A stretch of 64,000 bases of DNA from Vogesella urethralis (GTDB taxonomy: Bacteria > Pseudomonadota > Gammaproteobacteria > Burkholderiales > Chromobacteriaceae), in assembly GCF_007644045.2 (NCBI RefSeq), contig NZ_VMDW02000090.1, positions 31,762 through 95,761 on the forward strand, read 5' to 3'. Numbering within the stretch: position 1 is the stretch's first letter; each line of letters begins with the position of its first letter. The translations under genes and the position numbers were made by a program. Positions 27,697-36,952 of the stretch are shown in pieces. The notes beneath the pieces were generated by a model that saw nothing but the letters and a program-made list of their open reading frames with translations, was not told the DNA's origin and ran no database searches.

Positions 27697-29526
27697 ATGT
27701 TTGATTTCGTTCAGAACAACAATACCGCCATCAAGGTCATCCTTGGTGCGGTGGCGCTGACCTTTGTCGGTTTTGGTGTCGGCAGCTATAGCGCTGCGGT
27801 GGAAGACCCATACTTGGCCAAGGTAGGTGGTGCCACGATTTACCAGAAAGACGTCGAACGTCAGCTGGAAGGGCAGCCGATCAATGCTGCCTCGCGCCAG
27901 GCAGTGCTGGAAAACCTGATCCGTCAGGAAATGCTGCTGGCCGAGGCGCGTGGCAATCATCTGACCGTGTCGCCGCAACAGTTGCGTACGGCCATTGCCG
28001 CCATTCCGGCGTTCCAGGATAACGGCCAGTTCAGTGCGGCCCGTTATACCGAATTCCTGCAGGCACGCTACATGAGCCCGCAGGCGTTCGAGGAGCAGAT
28101 GAGCCGCGACCTGCTGCTGCAGGCGCAGGTGGCGCCGTACCTCAATGGCAACCTGGTGTCGCATACGCTGGCCGCCCGCATGGCGGCGCTGGTATCCGAA
28201 GTGCGCGAGGTGCGCAGCGTGGTGCTGAAGCCCGAGCAGTTCGCGGCCAACGTCAAGCTGGACGACGCCATGGTGAAGGCCTACTACGACGCCAACCTGA
28301 AGCGCTTCAAAACCGCTGACCAGGCCAAACTGGAGTACGTCACCCTGTCGCAAGACGCCATCGCCCAGGCCATCAGCGTGAGTGATGCCGACGCCAAGGC
28401 TTACTACGACAAGCACGCCGGCGAGTTTTCCAGCGAAGAGCGCCAGGTATCGCACATCCTGCTGACCGTGGACGCCAAGGCACCGGCGGCTGACAGGGCC
28501 AAGGTCAAGGCCCAGGCCGATGCGCTGCTGAAGGAAGTGCGCGCCAATCCGGCCCGCTTTGCCGAGTTGGCCAAGACCCGCTCGCAAGACCCGGGCTCGG
28601 CCCCCAATGGTGGTGATCTGGGCTTCTTCGGCCGCGGTGTGATGACCAAGCCGTTCGAGAGCGTGGCGTTTGCCATGAAGCCCGGCCAGATCAGCGAGGT
28701 GGTGGAAACCGAGTTCGGTTACCACATCCTGAAGCTGGACGCGGTGAAGAGCAGCGATTTCGAATCGCAAAAAGCGGCGGTTGTCGACAAGCTGCGCAAG
28801 CAGAAAGCGGCGGCGGCCTACCGTGCGGCAGTAGAAAAGCTGACCGACGTGGCTTACCAGCAAGGCGACTCGCTGAAAGGCGTGGAAGCGGCGTTGAACC
28901 TCAAGGCGCAGCAATCCGACTTCGTGCCGCGTAGTGGCAAGGCGGGCGACCCGTTGCTGGGCAATGCCAAGCTGCTGGAGGCTGCCTTCAGCGACGACGT
29001 GCTGAAGAAAAAGCATAACAGCGAGCCGGTAGACGTGGGCAACAACACGCTGGTGGTGGTGCGGGTGGCCGAGTTCCAGCCGGCGCGCCAGCGTGCGCTG
29101 GCCGAGGTGCAAGCCGAGATCCGTACCGAGCTGACCGCACGTGAAGGCGCCAAGCTGGCGGCGGAACGTGGCGCAGCCATGCTGGCCGAACTAAAAGCCG
29201 GCAAAGGCACCAGCGCCAGCTGGGGCGAAGCCAAGAACCTGTCGCGTCGTGACGCTGCCGGCACCCCGGTTGCCGAGCTGCGCGCGGTGTTTGCGGCCAA
29301 CCCCAAGCAGCTGCCGGCCTACACCGGTGTCAAGCGTGACAACGGCGAGTACGTGCTGTACAGCGTGGACAAGGTAGTGCCGTCGCAGAGCCTGACGCCG
29401 GAACAGACTGCGCAGCTGGGTATGCTGCTGGGCGAGATGTCGGCCAACAACCTGATGTCGGCCTATCTGGAGCAGCTGCGCCAGAAGCACAAGGTGGTGA
29501 TCAGCCAGACACCGGCAGAACAGTAA
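27697..29526 (+). CDS. ppiD: Periplasmic folding chaperone / peptidyl-prolyl isomerase PpiD
   Basis: 609 residues. A single N-terminal helix (AIKVILGAVALTFVGFGVG) anchors it in the inner membrane; a SurA-type chaperone region follows, then a parvulin domain (about residues 245-350) with VSHILLT and GGDLGFFGRG. The frame continues upstream to 27649, but the MFDFVQNNN start matches the family. Acts near the SecYEG exit with Skp/SurA. Confidence 0.94.
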   Translation: MFDFVQNNNTAIKVILGAVALTFVGFGVGSYSAAVEDPYLAKVGGATIYQKDVERQLEGQPINAASRQAVLENLIRQEMLLAEARGNHLTVSPQQLRTAIAAIPAFQDNGQFSAARYTEFLQARYMSPQAFEEQMSRDLLLQAQVAPYLNGNLVSHTLAARMAALVSEVREVRSVVLKPEQFAANVKLDDAMVKAYYDANLKRFKTADQAKLEYVTLSQDAIAQAISVSDADAKAYYDKHAGEFSSEERQVSHILLTVDAKAPAADRAKVKAQADALLKEVRANPARFAELAKTRSQDPGSAPNGGDLGFFGRGVMTKPFESVAFAMKPGQISEVVETEFGYHILKLDAVKSSDFESQKAAVVDKLRKQKAAAAYRAAVEKLTDVAYQQGDSLKGVEAALNLKAQQSDFVPRSGKAGDPLLGNAKLLEAAFSDDVLKKKHNSEPVDVGNNTLVVVRVAEFQPARQRALAEVQAEIRTELTAREGAKLAAERGAAMLAELKAGKGTSASWGEAKNLSRRDAAGTPVAELRAVFAANPKQLPAYTGVKRDNGEYVLYSVDKVVPSQSLTPEQTAQLGMLLGEMSANNLMSAYLEQLRQKHKVVISQTPAEQ

Positions 29527-29557
29527 GCGCTGCCACGGCGCCCCGCCCGGCGGGGCC

Positions 29558-29592
29558 GACAAGGCCTGCTTGCCCTGCAAGCAGGCCTTGTC
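29558..29592. terminator. Long symmetric hairpin after ppiD
   Basis: A perfect 15-bp stem, 29558-29572 with 29578-29592, around CCCTG, with no U-tract. Together with the sodB terminator it separates the convergent ppiD and sodB units. Confidence 0.6.
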
Positions 29593-29624
29593 ATTGCTGC
29601 TTGCCGTGGCCAGGCTTGCGCCAG

Positions 29625-29654
29625 GTAAAGAAAAAGGCCCCTTGCGGGGCCTTT
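29625..29654 (-). terminator. sodB terminator
   Basis: On the minus strand AAAGGCCCC / GGGGCCTTT around GCAA, followed by TTCTTTACC. Placed 21 nt after the sodB stop. Confidence 0.85.
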
Positions 29655-29674
29655 CATGGTGCGGCGAAGCGGAA

Positions 29675-30256
29675 TCAGGCGGCAAAGTTGTCGGCCACGA
29701 AGTTCCAGTTCACCAGCTTCCAGAAGCCTTCCAGGTAGTTCGGGCGGCTGTTGCGGTAGTCGATGTAGTAAGCGTGTTCCCACACGTCGCAAGTCAGCAG
29801 CGGCTTCTTGTCGGTGGTCAGCGGGGTAGCGGCGTTGCTGGTGGATACCAGGTCCAGGCTGCCGTCGGCGTTTTTCACCAGCCAGGCCCAGCCGGAGCCG
29901 AAGGTGCCAACGGCACAGGCAGCAAAGGCTTTCTTGAACTCGTCGAACGAGCCCCACTTGGCGTTGATGGCGTCAGCCAGCGCGCCGGTCGGTTCGCCGC
30001 CAGCGTTCGGGGCCAGGCCGAACCAGTAGAAAGTGTGGTTCCAAACCTGAGCAGCGTTGTTGAAGATGCCGCCGGAGGATTTCTTCACGATCTCTTCCAG
30101 GGAGGCGTTCTCGAACTCGGTGCCCTTGATCAGGTTGTTCAGGTTGGTGATGTAGGTCTGGTGATGCTTGCCGTAGTGGAATTCCAGGGTTTCCTTGGAA
30201 ATGATCGGCGCCAGGGCGTCCAGGGCGTACGGCAGTTCGGGCAGTTTGTGTTCCAT
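29675..30256 (-). CDS. sodB: Superoxide dismutase, Fe type
   Basis: 193 residues, [20 protein letters not shown] onward. Metal ligands: His of LEFHYGKHH, His in WNHTFYW, and Asp/His in the region [12 protein letters not shown]. The iron type is inferred from the [13 protein letters not shown] stretch and overall likeness to SodB. The longer open frame upstream is rejected because GGAGAG is spaced correctly for 30256. Confidence 0.95.
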   Translation of the reverse strand: MEHKLPELPYALDALAPIISKETLEFHYGKHHQTYITNLNNLIKGTEFENASLEEIVKKSSGGIFNNAAQVWNHTFYWFGLAPNAGGEPTGALADAINAKWGSFDEFKKAFAACAVGTFGSGWAWLVKNADGSLDLVSTSNAATPLTTDKKPLLTCDVWEHAYYIDYRNSRPNYLEGFWKLVNWNFVADNFAA

Positions 30257-30281
30257 CGTGCTCTCCAGAGTTAACAAGCAA

Positions 30282-30318
30282 AACAGCATGTGCTGTTCGA
30301 CTGCTACAGTTTACTGTA
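30282..30318. promoter_or_regulatory. Two palindromes between sodB and the divergent flavoprotein gene
   Basis: AACAGCATGTGCTGTT (30282-30297) and TACAGTTTACTGTA (30305-30318) are perfect dyads 7 nt apart. A third imperfect dyad follows (AATTGGC at 30318-30324, GCCAATT at 30332-30338). They lie in the sodB 5' region and could be operators. They do not match the Fur or LexA consensus. Confidence 0.4.
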
Positions 30319-30336
30319 ATTGGCCGGCATCGCCAA

Positions 30337-30365
30337 TTGTTGACCAAATCACTACACTATATAAG
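30337..30365 (+). promoter_or_regulatory. Possible promoter of the YhiN-like gene
   Basis: TTGTTG (30337-30342), 17-base spacing, TATAAG (30360-30365) in an AT-rich patch, 25 nt before the GTG start. Confidence 0.4.
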
Positions 30366-30389
30366 CTAATTCTTTTTGAGGTTCGTCAC

Positions 30390-31565
30390 GTGCAGTTTGA
30401 TGTAATCGTGTTAGGCGCCGGCGCAGCCGGCATGATGTGTGCTGCCACCGCCGGCCAGCGTGGCCGCAGCGTGCTGCTGCTGGATCACGCCGACAAGCTG
30501 GCGGAAAAAATCCGCATCTCGGGCGGGGGGCGCAGCAACTTCACCAATATCCACGCCCGTCATGACTGCTATGTGTCGGATAACCCCAATTTCTGCCGTT
30601 CTGCGCTGGCGCAGTTCACGCCGCAACACTTCATCGCCATGGTGGAACGCCACGGCATTGCCTACCACGAGAAAAAGCTGGGCCAGCTGTTCTGCGATGA
30701 CAGCAGCCAGCAGCTGATCGACATGCTGGACGCCGAGTGCCGCGCTGCCGGCGTCGACCGCCGCATGGGGGTGCAGCTCGCCGAGGTTGGCCACAACGAC
30801 GCCGGCGGCTTCCGTGTGGATACCAGCATCGGCACCTTTCACTGCCAGTCGCTGGTGGTGGCAACCGGCGGGCTGTCTATTCCGCAAATCGGCGCCACCG
30901 GCCTCGGTTACCGCATCGCCGAGCAGTTTGGCCTGCCGGTGACCAAGCTCGACCCGGCGCTGGTGCCGCTGACCTTCCACGTGGACGACGCCGCCCGCTT
31001 TGCGCCGCTGGCCGGCGTGTCGCTGGACGTGGAAGTGCGCATCGGCAAGGTGCGCTTTCGCGAGAACGTGCTGTTCACCCATAAAGGCCTGTCCGGCCCG
31101 GCCATCTTGCAGATTTCCAGCTACTGGCAGCCGGGGCAGGAGATTGTCATCGACCTGCTGCCCGATACCGACGCCGAGGCGTGGCTTGAAGCGCGTGCCG
31201 GCAGCGACCAGCTATTGGCCAACGCCATGGGCGAGCTGGGTTGGCCGCGCCGTTTTGCCGAAGCCTGGCTGGACGGGCAGGGCGCACACCTGCGTGGCCG
31301 TGACCTGTCGCCGAAAAAGCGCCGCCAGCTGGCCGAAACGCTGCACAACTGGCGCGTGCTGCCCAATGGCACCCAGGGCTACAAAAAGGCCGAAGTGACC
31401 CGTGGCGGTGTGTCGACCAAGGCGCTGTCGTCCAAGACCATGGAAGCGGCCAGCGTGCCGGGGCTGTACTTCATCGGCGAGGTGGTGGACATCACCGGCT
31501 GGCTGGGTGGCTATAACTTCCAGTGGGCGTGGTCTTCCGGCTTTGTGGCCGGTAAAAACTGCTAG
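30390..31565 (+). CDS. YhiN/HI0933-family FAD-dependent oxidoreductase
   Basis: 391 residues from a GTG at 30390 with TGAGG upstream. The dinucleotide fold VIVLGAGAAGMM is at the N-terminus, then RISGGGRSNFTN, the family's hallmark second glycine motif. The C-terminal GLYFIGEVVDITGWLGGYN binds the flavin. The open frame extends upstream into sodB's promoter region, but the glycine motif fixes the start. The cellular substrate is not established for this family. Confidence 0.88.
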   Translation: MQFDVIVLGAGAAGMMCAATAGQRGRSVLLLDHADKLAEKIRISGGGRSNFTNIHARHDCYVSDNPNFCRSALAQFTPQHFIAMVERHGIAYHEKKLGQLFCDDSSQQLIDMLDAECRAAGVDRRMGVQLAEVGHNDAGGFRVDTSIGTFHCQSLVVATGGLSIPQIGATGLGYRIAEQFGLPVTKLDPALVPLTFHVDDAARFAPLAGVSLDVEVRIGKVRFRENVLFTHKGLSGPAILQISSYWQPGQEIVIDLLPDTDAEAWLEARAGSDQLLANAMGELGWPRRFAEAWLDGQGAHLRGRDLSPKKRRQLAETLHNWRVLPNGTQGYKKAEVTRGGVSTKALSSKTMEAASVPGLYFIGEVVDITGWLGGYNFQWAWSSGFVAGKNC

Positions 31566-31606
31566 AATCGCATTCTCTTCCCTGCCGGCCTCGCGCCGGC
31601 GCACAG

Positions 31607-31624
31607 GGTTGGCCGCGGCCAACC
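31607..31624. repeat. Back-to-back decamer pair upstream of dnaB (hairpin)
   Basis: Forward copy 31607-31616 and reverse copy 31615-31624 share their central GC and give an 18-bp perfect palindrome, followed by TTTGTTGTTTG. In RNA this folds as a GC-rich stem with a U-rich tail and probably terminates the flavoprotein transcript 28 nt before the dnaB ATG. Confidence 0.7.
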
Positions 31625-31652
31625 TTTGTTGTTTGTGCCCAAGCCAGGACCT

Positions 31653-33059
31653 ATGAGCGAATTTGAATTCAACGACGCCTCCGTGGCGGCCATCCGTACC
31701 CCGCCACATTCCATCGAAGCCGAACAGTCGGTGCTGGGCGGCCTGCTGCTGGATAACAGCGCCTGGGAAAAAGTTGCCGACCTGCTGACCGATGGCGACT
31801 TCTACCGTCACGACCACCGCATCATCTTCCGCCACATCGCGCAGCTGGTGGACCTGGCGCGCCCGGCCGACGTGGTGACGGTGTCCGAAAGCCTGGACAA
31901 GCATGCCGAGCTGGCCAACGTCGGCGGCTTGGCCTACCTGGCCTCGCTGGCGCAGAACACGCCGTCGGCGGCCAACATCCGCCGCTACGCCGAGATCGTG
32001 CGCGAGCGTTCGGTGATGCGCGCGCTGGCGCAGGTGGGCACCGAAATCGCCGAGTCGGCCTACAACCCGCAAGGGCGCGACGCCGCCCAGCTGCTGGACG
32101 AGGCCGAAGGCAAGGTGTTCCAGATTGCCGAATCCACCGCCAAATCCAAGCAGGGCTTTCTGGAGATGCCGGCGCTGCTGAAAGAGGTGGTCGAGCGTAT
32201 CGACATGCTGTACAGCCGCGACAATCCGGACGAAGTCACCGGCGTGCCCACCGGCTTTCACGATCTGGACGCGCGCACTTCCGGCCTGCAGCCGGGTGAC
32301 CTCATCATCGTGGCCGGCCGTCCGTCGATGGGTAAAACCGCCTTCTCGATGAACATTGCCGAAAACGTGGCCATCGAAGCCGGCCTGCCGGTAGCGGTGT
32401 TCTCGATGGAGATGGGTGGCGCCCAGCTGGTGATGCGGATGCTGGGTTCGGTTGGCCGCCTCGATCAGCACGTGCTGCGTACCGGCAAACTGGGCGACGA
32501 AGACTGGCAGAAGCTGACCTACGCCATCGGCAAGCTGTCCGAGGCGCCGATGTACATCGACGAAACCCCGGCGCTGACCGCGCTGGAACTGCGCGCCCGC
32601 GCCCGCCGCCTGGCGCGCCAGCACGGCGGCAAGCTGGGCCTGATCGTTATCGACTACCTGCAGCTGATGAGCGGCTCCGGCAAGAACGACAACCGTACCG
32701 CCGAGCTGGGCGAGATTTCGCGCGGCCTGAAAGGCCTGGCCAAGGAGCTGCAGGTGCCGGTGATTGCGCTGTCGCAGCTGTCGCGGGCGGTAGAGCAGCG
32801 TACCGACAAGCGCCCGATGATGTCCGACTTGCGCGAATCGGGCGCCATCGAGCAGGACGCCGACTTGATCATCTTCATGTACCGCGAAGCCTATTACAAA
32901 CCGGAAGAGATCGACCTGAAAAACCAGGCCGAGGCCATTATCGGTAAGCACCGTAACGGCCCCACCGGCCGCGTACGGCTGGCCTTCATCGGCCAGTACG
33001 CCAAGTTCGATAACGCCGCCACCATCGGTATTTCCGGCTGGGCGGACTCCGACGAATAA
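31653..33059 (+). CDS. dnaB: Replicative DNA helicase DnaB
   Basis: 468-residue hexameric helicase. The N-terminal primase-interaction domain (EAEQSVLGGLLLD) and a linker are followed by the RecA-like domain with Walker A GRPSMGKTAF near residue 220, Walker B IVIDYLQLM and the arginine-finger region. The upstream part of the frame is not conserved; MSEFEFNDASVAAI with CAGGAC upstream is preferred. Confidence 0.97.
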   Translation: MSEFEFNDASVAAIRTPPHSIEAEQSVLGGLLLDNSAWEKVADLLTDGDFYRHDHRIIFRHIAQLVDLARPADVVTVSESLDKHAELANVGGLAYLASLAQNTPSAANIRRYAEIVRERSVMRALAQVGTEIAESAYNPQGRDAAQLLDEAEGKVFQIAESTAKSKQGFLEMPALLKEVVERIDMLYSRDNPDEVTGVPTGFHDLDARTSGLQPGDLIIVAGRPSMGKTAFSMNIAENVAIEAGLPVAVFSMEMGGAQLVMRMLGSVGRLDQHVLRTGKLGDEDWQKLTYAIGKLSEAPMYIDETPALTALELRARARRLARQHGGKLGLIVIDYLQLMSGSGKNDNRTAELGEISRGLKGLAKELQVPVIALSQLSRAVEQRTDKRPMMSDLRESGAIEQDADLIIFMYREAYYKPEEIDLKNQAEAIIGKHRNGPTGRVRLAFIGQYAKFDNAATIGISGWADSDE

Positions 33060-33104
33060 CATCTTGCGGCCAACCCCGGCTGCACACCCACTGCGAGAAC
33101 AAGC

Positions 33105-33413
33105 ATGAGCTACTTCGACAAACACGTGTTCATCTGCTGCAACCAGCGCGCCGAAGGCGAGATGTGCTGTAACAACCACGGTGCCAGCGAGCTGCTGGCG
33201 TACATGAAAGACCAGATCAAGGCGCGCGGCCTGGCCGGCAGCGGCCAGATCCGCGTCAACAAGGCCGGCTGTCTGGGCCGTTGCGACGAAGGCCCGGTGC
33301 TGGTGGTGTACCCGAACGAGACCTGGTACACCTTCATCGACAAGGAAGACATCGACGAGATCGTGGAAGAGCACATGGTGCACGGCCGCATCGTGGAAAG
33401 GCTGAAGATCTGA
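33105..33413 (+). CDS. Thioredoxin-like [2Fe-2S] ferredoxin
   Basis: 102 residues with cysteines at HVFICCNQR, GEMCCNN, AGCLGRCDEGP, the thioredoxin-like ferredoxin pattern. No partner is evident. The reverse decamer at 33066 lies in the short gap to dnaB. Stop overlaps the next start by one base. Confidence 0.88.
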   Translation: MSYFDKHVFICCNQRAEGEMCCNNHGASELLAYMKDQIKARGLAGSGQIRVNKAGCLGRCDEGPVLVVYPNETWYTFIDKEDIDEIVEEHMVHGRIVERLKI

Positions 33414-34021
33414 TGCTGAAGCAGCCGCACAAACTCGACATCGCGGGGCCGGTAGGCAAGCTGGAAACCATCTTCATTCCGGCGGTGGGCGACGCTACCG
33501 GCATTGCGGTGATCTGCCACCCCAACCCTACGCAGGGCGGCACCAACACCAACAAGGTCATCCAGACCGCCGCCAAGTCGCTGTCGCAGCTGGGCTATGC
33601 CTGCTACCTGCCCAACCTGCGTGGCGTTGGCCACAGCGAGGGCGAGCACGATTACGGCGCCGGCGAAGTGGACGACGTGCTGGCGGTGGTGGCGCACGCC
33701 CGCGCCGAGCAGGGCGAGCTGCCGCTGGCGCTGGCCGGTTTTTCGTTTGGCGGTTTCGTGGCGGCGCAGGTGCGCGCCCGCATCGAGTCCGACAAGCTGC
33801 TGCTGATGGGCGTGGCGGTGGGCAAATACGCCATCCCCACGCCGCCGGTGCCGGCCGATACGCTGGTCATCCACGGCGAAGCCGACGAGGTGATTCCGCT
33901 GTCGGCGGTAATGGATTGGGCGCGCCCGCAGCATCTGCCGGTGATCGTGCTGCCGGAGGCCGGCCATTTCTTCCACGGCCGCCTGATCCAGCTGGGTAAC
34001 CTGATCAAGCGTTGCTGGTAA
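33413..34021 (+). CDS. Small alpha/beta hydrolase
   Basis: 202 residues. Nucleophile elbow GFSFGG (Ser near residue 110), oxyanion region CHPNPTQGGTNTNK, and the C-terminal His in PEAGHFFHG complete a catalytic triad with Asp of GEADEVIP. Similar stand-alone hydrolases are common in proteobacteria; the substrate is unknown. Translationally coupled to the ferredoxin (TGATG). Confidence 0.85.
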   Translation: MLKQPHKLDIAGPVGKLETIFIPAVGDATGIAVICHPNPTQGGTNTNKVIQTAAKSLSQLGYACYLPNLRGVGHSEGEHDYGAGEVDDVLAVVAHARAEQGELPLALAGFSFGGFVAAQVRARIESDKLLLMGVAVGKYAIPTPPVPADTLVIHGEADEVIPLSAVMDWARPQHLPVIVLPEAGHFFHGRLIQLGNLIKRCW

Positions 34022-34050
34022 GCCTGCGCGCCCGCGCAGCCAACCTTGCC

Positions 34051-34084
34051 AACCCCCGACAGCTTCGGCTGCGGGGGTTTTGCT
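34051..34084 (+). terminator. Terminator after the hydrolase gene
   Basis: AACCCCCG-CAGC / GCTG-CGGGGGTT stem with a TTCG tetraloop, then TTTGC. Ends the dnaB-side unit before metNIQ. Confidence 0.85.
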
Positions 34085-34261
34085 TTGCTGGCACTTGCGG
34101 CGCGGCTTCATGCCTGCCAATGCTAAGCCTGCTTTGTTAAATTCCCCTGCGGAATATGGATGTCACTTTATATTATTTTTTGTATCCAGTAGACAGCTAT
34201 AGACTTGCCTTCCATATCAAACGACAAGCTGCTGCCACACCGCAGCGGCACAGGGCAAGGC

Positions 34262-35272
34262 ATGATCGAAGTACAAAGCATCAGCAAACACTACCAGCAC
34301 GGCGGCAAAACCATCGCCGCGCTGGATAACGTCAGCCTGCAGATTGCCAGTGGCGAGATTTACGGCATCATCGGCCGCTCCGGCGCCGGCAAAAGCACGC
34401 TGATCCGCTGCCTCAACCTGCTGGAGCGGCCGGACACCGGCCACGTCAGCCTGCACGGCGAGGACATTACCCGCCTGGACGAGCGCGCACTGCAACAACG
34501 CCGCCAGCGCATCGGCATGGTATTCCAGCATTTCAACCTGCTGCGCTCGCGCACCGTGGCGGCCAACGTGCGCTTTCCGCTGGAGCTGGCCGGTGGCCTG
34601 AGCCCGGCGCAGATGGATGCCCGCGTGGACGAACTACTGGCGCTGGTGGGGCTGCAGGATCACAAACACAAGCGCCCGTCGCAGCTGTCCGGCGGCCAGA
34701 AGCAGCGCGTCGGCATTGCCCGTGCGCTGGCCAATCACCCCGACCTGTTGCTGTGCGACGAGGCCACCAGCGCGCTGGACCCGGAAACCACTGACGCCAT
34801 CCTGGCGCTGCTGGCCGACATCAACCGCCAGCTGGGCCTGACCATCGTGCTGATTACCCACGACATGCGCGTCATTCGCCAGCTGTGCGACAGCGTGGCG
34901 GTGCTGGACCACGGCCGCGTGGTGGAGCAGGGCAAGGTGCTGGACGTGTTCCTGGCCCCGCAGCACGCGGTAACGCAAAGCCTGCTGGCGGAAACCGGCA
35001 TGGGGCAGGGCGCACTGCAAGGCATCTGGCGCCAGCGTGTGGTCACCCCGGTGATCAAGCTCACCTTCGTCGGCGAGCCGACGCTGCAGCCGGTGCTGGA
35101 CAAGGTTGGCCGCGAGGTCGGCCTGCGCGTCAACCTGCTGTCCGGCACGCTGTCGGAAATCAAGGACACCCCATTCGGCCAGCTGCTGGCCGGCGTGGTG
35201 GCGTCGGATGTAGACGTGTCGGCGCTGCCGGCCATCTTTGCCCGCGAGGGCGTGCGTTGCGAGGTGCTGTAA
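34262..35272 (+). CDS. metN: Methionine ABC importer, ATP-binding protein MetN
   Basis: 336 residues. Walker A GRSGAGKST (about residues 38-46), signature LSGGQKQRVGIARAL, Walker B LLLCDEATSALD and the H-loop THDMR. The C-terminal NIL domain (from about 255) senses methionine and trans-inhibits transport. The upstream frame from 34205 is dropped because MIEVQSISKHY is the family start. The 177-nt upstream gap has AT-rich patches but no S-box-like riboswitch that I can see. Confidence 0.95.
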   Translation: MIEVQSISKHYQHGGKTIAALDNVSLQIASGEIYGIIGRSGAGKSTLIRCLNLLERPDTGHVSLHGEDITRLDERALQQRRQRIGMVFQHFNLLRSRTVAANVRFPLELAGGLSPAQMDARVDELLALVGLQDHKHKRPSQLSGGQKQRVGIARALANHPDLLLCDEATSALDPETTDAILALLADINRQLGLTIVLITHDMRVIRQLCDSVAVLDHGRVVEQGKVLDVFLAPQHAVTQSLLAETGMGQGALQGIWRQRVVTPVIKLTFVGEPTLQPVLDKVGREVGLRVNLLSGTLSEIKDTPFGQLLAGVVASDVDVSALPAIFAREGVRCEVL

Positions 35273-35950
35273 ATGGCGGATTTTGACTGGAGCCTGTTGC
35301 TCACCGTGGATTGGGCCGAAATCGGCGAAGCCACACTGGATACCCTCACCATGCTCGGTGTATCGATGCTGTTTACCGTGCTGGCCGGCCTGCCGCTGGG
35401 CGTGTTGCTGTTCATCTCGGCGCCGGGCCAGCTGCGTGCCCGCCCGCGCTTGTACGCGGTGCTGTCTTTCCTGGTAAACGTGCTGCGTTCACTGCCGTTT
35501 GTCATCCTGCTGATCGTGCTGATGCCGTTGACGCTGCTGCTGGTGGGCACCTCCATCGGCGTGGCTGGCGCCATCGTGCCGCTGGTGGTGGGCGCGGTAC
35601 CGTTCTTTGCCCGTCTGGTAGAAAACGTGCTGCGCGAAGTGGACCGTGGCGTGATCGAAGCCAGCCAGTCCATGGGCGCGCGCTTGCCGCATATCGTGTT
35701 CAAGGTGCTGCTGCCGGAATCGCTGCCGGGCCTGATCGGTGCGGCCACCGTCACCGCGGTGGCGCTGGTGGGCTACACCGCCATGTCTGGCGTGATCGGT
35801 GGTGGCGGCCTGGGTGACCTGGCCATCCGCTACGGCTATCAGCGCTTCCAGACTGAAATCATGATCGTCACCGTGGTACTGCTGCTGGCGCTGGTGCAAG
35901 GCCTGCAGTCTGCCGGTGACAGCCTGGTACGCCGCTGTCGCTTCGACTAA
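35273..35950 (+). CDS. metI: Methionine ABC importer, permease MetI
   Basis: 225 residues with five hydrophobic helices. The EAA loop (EASQSMGARLPHIVFKVLLPE) couples to MetN. Begins directly at the metN stop (TAAATG). Confidence 0.95.
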   Translation: MADFDWSLLLTVDWAEIGEATLDTLTMLGVSMLFTVLAGLPLGVLLFISAPGQLRARPRLYAVLSFLVNVLRSLPFVILLIVLMPLTLLLVGTSIGVAGAIVPLVVGAVPFFARLVENVLREVDRGVIEASQSMGARLPHIVFKVLLPESLPGLIGAATVTAVALVGYTAMSGVIGGGGLGDLAIRYGYQRFQTEIMIVTVVLLLALVQGLQSAGDSLVRRCRFD

Positions 35951-36052
35951 GGCCATACCGCCTGCTTTAACTCCGTTAATCATGCTGTGCCCCGCATGCC
36001 CGTGCCGATCCGGCTGGGCAGGGGGAAGACTTTCTCTCAAAAAGGAAAAACC

Positions 36053-36841
36053 ATGACCCGCATCAGCAAACTGGCCGCTGCCGTCAGCCTCGCCGCCATC
36101 GCCTTTGCCGCCCAGGCCCAAAACGTGAAACTGGTTGTTGCCGCATCGCCGGTGCCGCACGCCGAGATCCTGGAAGCGCTGAAACCGACGCTGGCCAAGC
36201 AAGGCGTGGATCTGGAAGTGAAAGTGTTCAACGACTACGTGTTGCCGAATACCCAGGTGCAAGAAAAGCAGCTGGACGCCAACTTCTTCCAGCACATCCC
36301 GTACCTGGACAAGTTCAATAAAGACCGTGGCACTACCCTGGTGGTAGCCAGCAAGCCGGTGCACATCGAGCCGTTCGCGGCCTACTCGGCCAAGTTCAAG
36401 AAGGTAGCCGAGCTGCCGAAGGGCGCTACCGTGGCCATTCCGAATGACCCGACCAACGCCGGCCGCGCGCTGCTGCTGCTGGACCAGGGCGGTGTGATCA
36501 AACTGAAAGACCGCAAGAACATCTACCCGACCAAGAATGACATTGCGGCCAACCCGAAAGACCTGAAAATCAAGGAACTGGAAGCCGCCACGCTGCCGCG
36601 CGTACTGAACCAGGTAGACCTGGCGCTGATCAACGCCAACTACGCGCTGGAAGCCAAACTGAACCCGAAAAAAGACGGCTTGTTTGCTGAAACCACCTCG
36701 CCGTACGCCAACCTGCTGGTTTCCCGCAAGGACAACGTAAACAGCCCGGCCATCAGAAAGCTGGCTGCCGCGCTGACCAGCCCGGAAACCAAGAAGTTCA
36801 TCGAGAGCAAGTACCAGGGCGCCGTGGTACCGGCGTTCTGA
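36053..36841 (+). CDS. metQ: Methionine ABC importer, substrate-binding protein MetQ
   Basis: 262 residues of the NlpA family: VVAASPVPHAEIL (about 27-39) and PNDPTNAGRALLLL are characteristic. The signal peptide MTRISKLAAAVSLAAIAFAA ends AQAQ with no Cys, so this is predicted to be cleaved by signal peptidase I. Most MetQ proteins are lipoproteins. AAAAGGAAA precedes the ATG; about 100 nt separates it from metI. Confidence 0.93.
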   Translation: MTRISKLAAAVSLAAIAFAAQAQNVKLVVAASPVPHAEILEALKPTLAKQGVDLEVKVFNDYVLPNTQVQEKQLDANFFQHIPYLDKFNKDRGTTLVVASKPVHIEPFAAYSAKFKKVAELPKGATVAIPNDPTNAGRALLLLDQGGVIKLKDRKNIYPTKNDIAANPKDLKIKELEAATLPRVLNQVDLALINANYALEAKLNPKKDGLFAETTSPYANLLVSRKDNVNSPAIRKLAAALTSPETKKFIESKYQGAVVPAF

Positions 36842-36896
36842 TAGCGCCGCTGACCGATAGCCTGCTGGCTGTCGGTGCGGGTGAGGCATAAGCAGC

Positions 36897-36925
36897 AAGG
36901 GCCTGTCGCAAAGCGACAGGCCCTT
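36897..36925 (+). terminator. Terminator after metQ
   Basis: A 13-bp stem, 36897-36909 with 36913-36925, around AAA. No long U-tract follows on the plus strand, and on the minus strand it lies just beyond the cyclase stop, so it may serve both convergent genes. Confidence 0.7.
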
Positions 36926-36952
36926 GCGCGTTTGGGCTATGCGGCCTGCGCC

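Noticed and set aside
34085..34261. SAM or methionine riboswitch before metNIQ
   Set aside because: No S-box core or comparable structured element is visible; only AT-rich patches.
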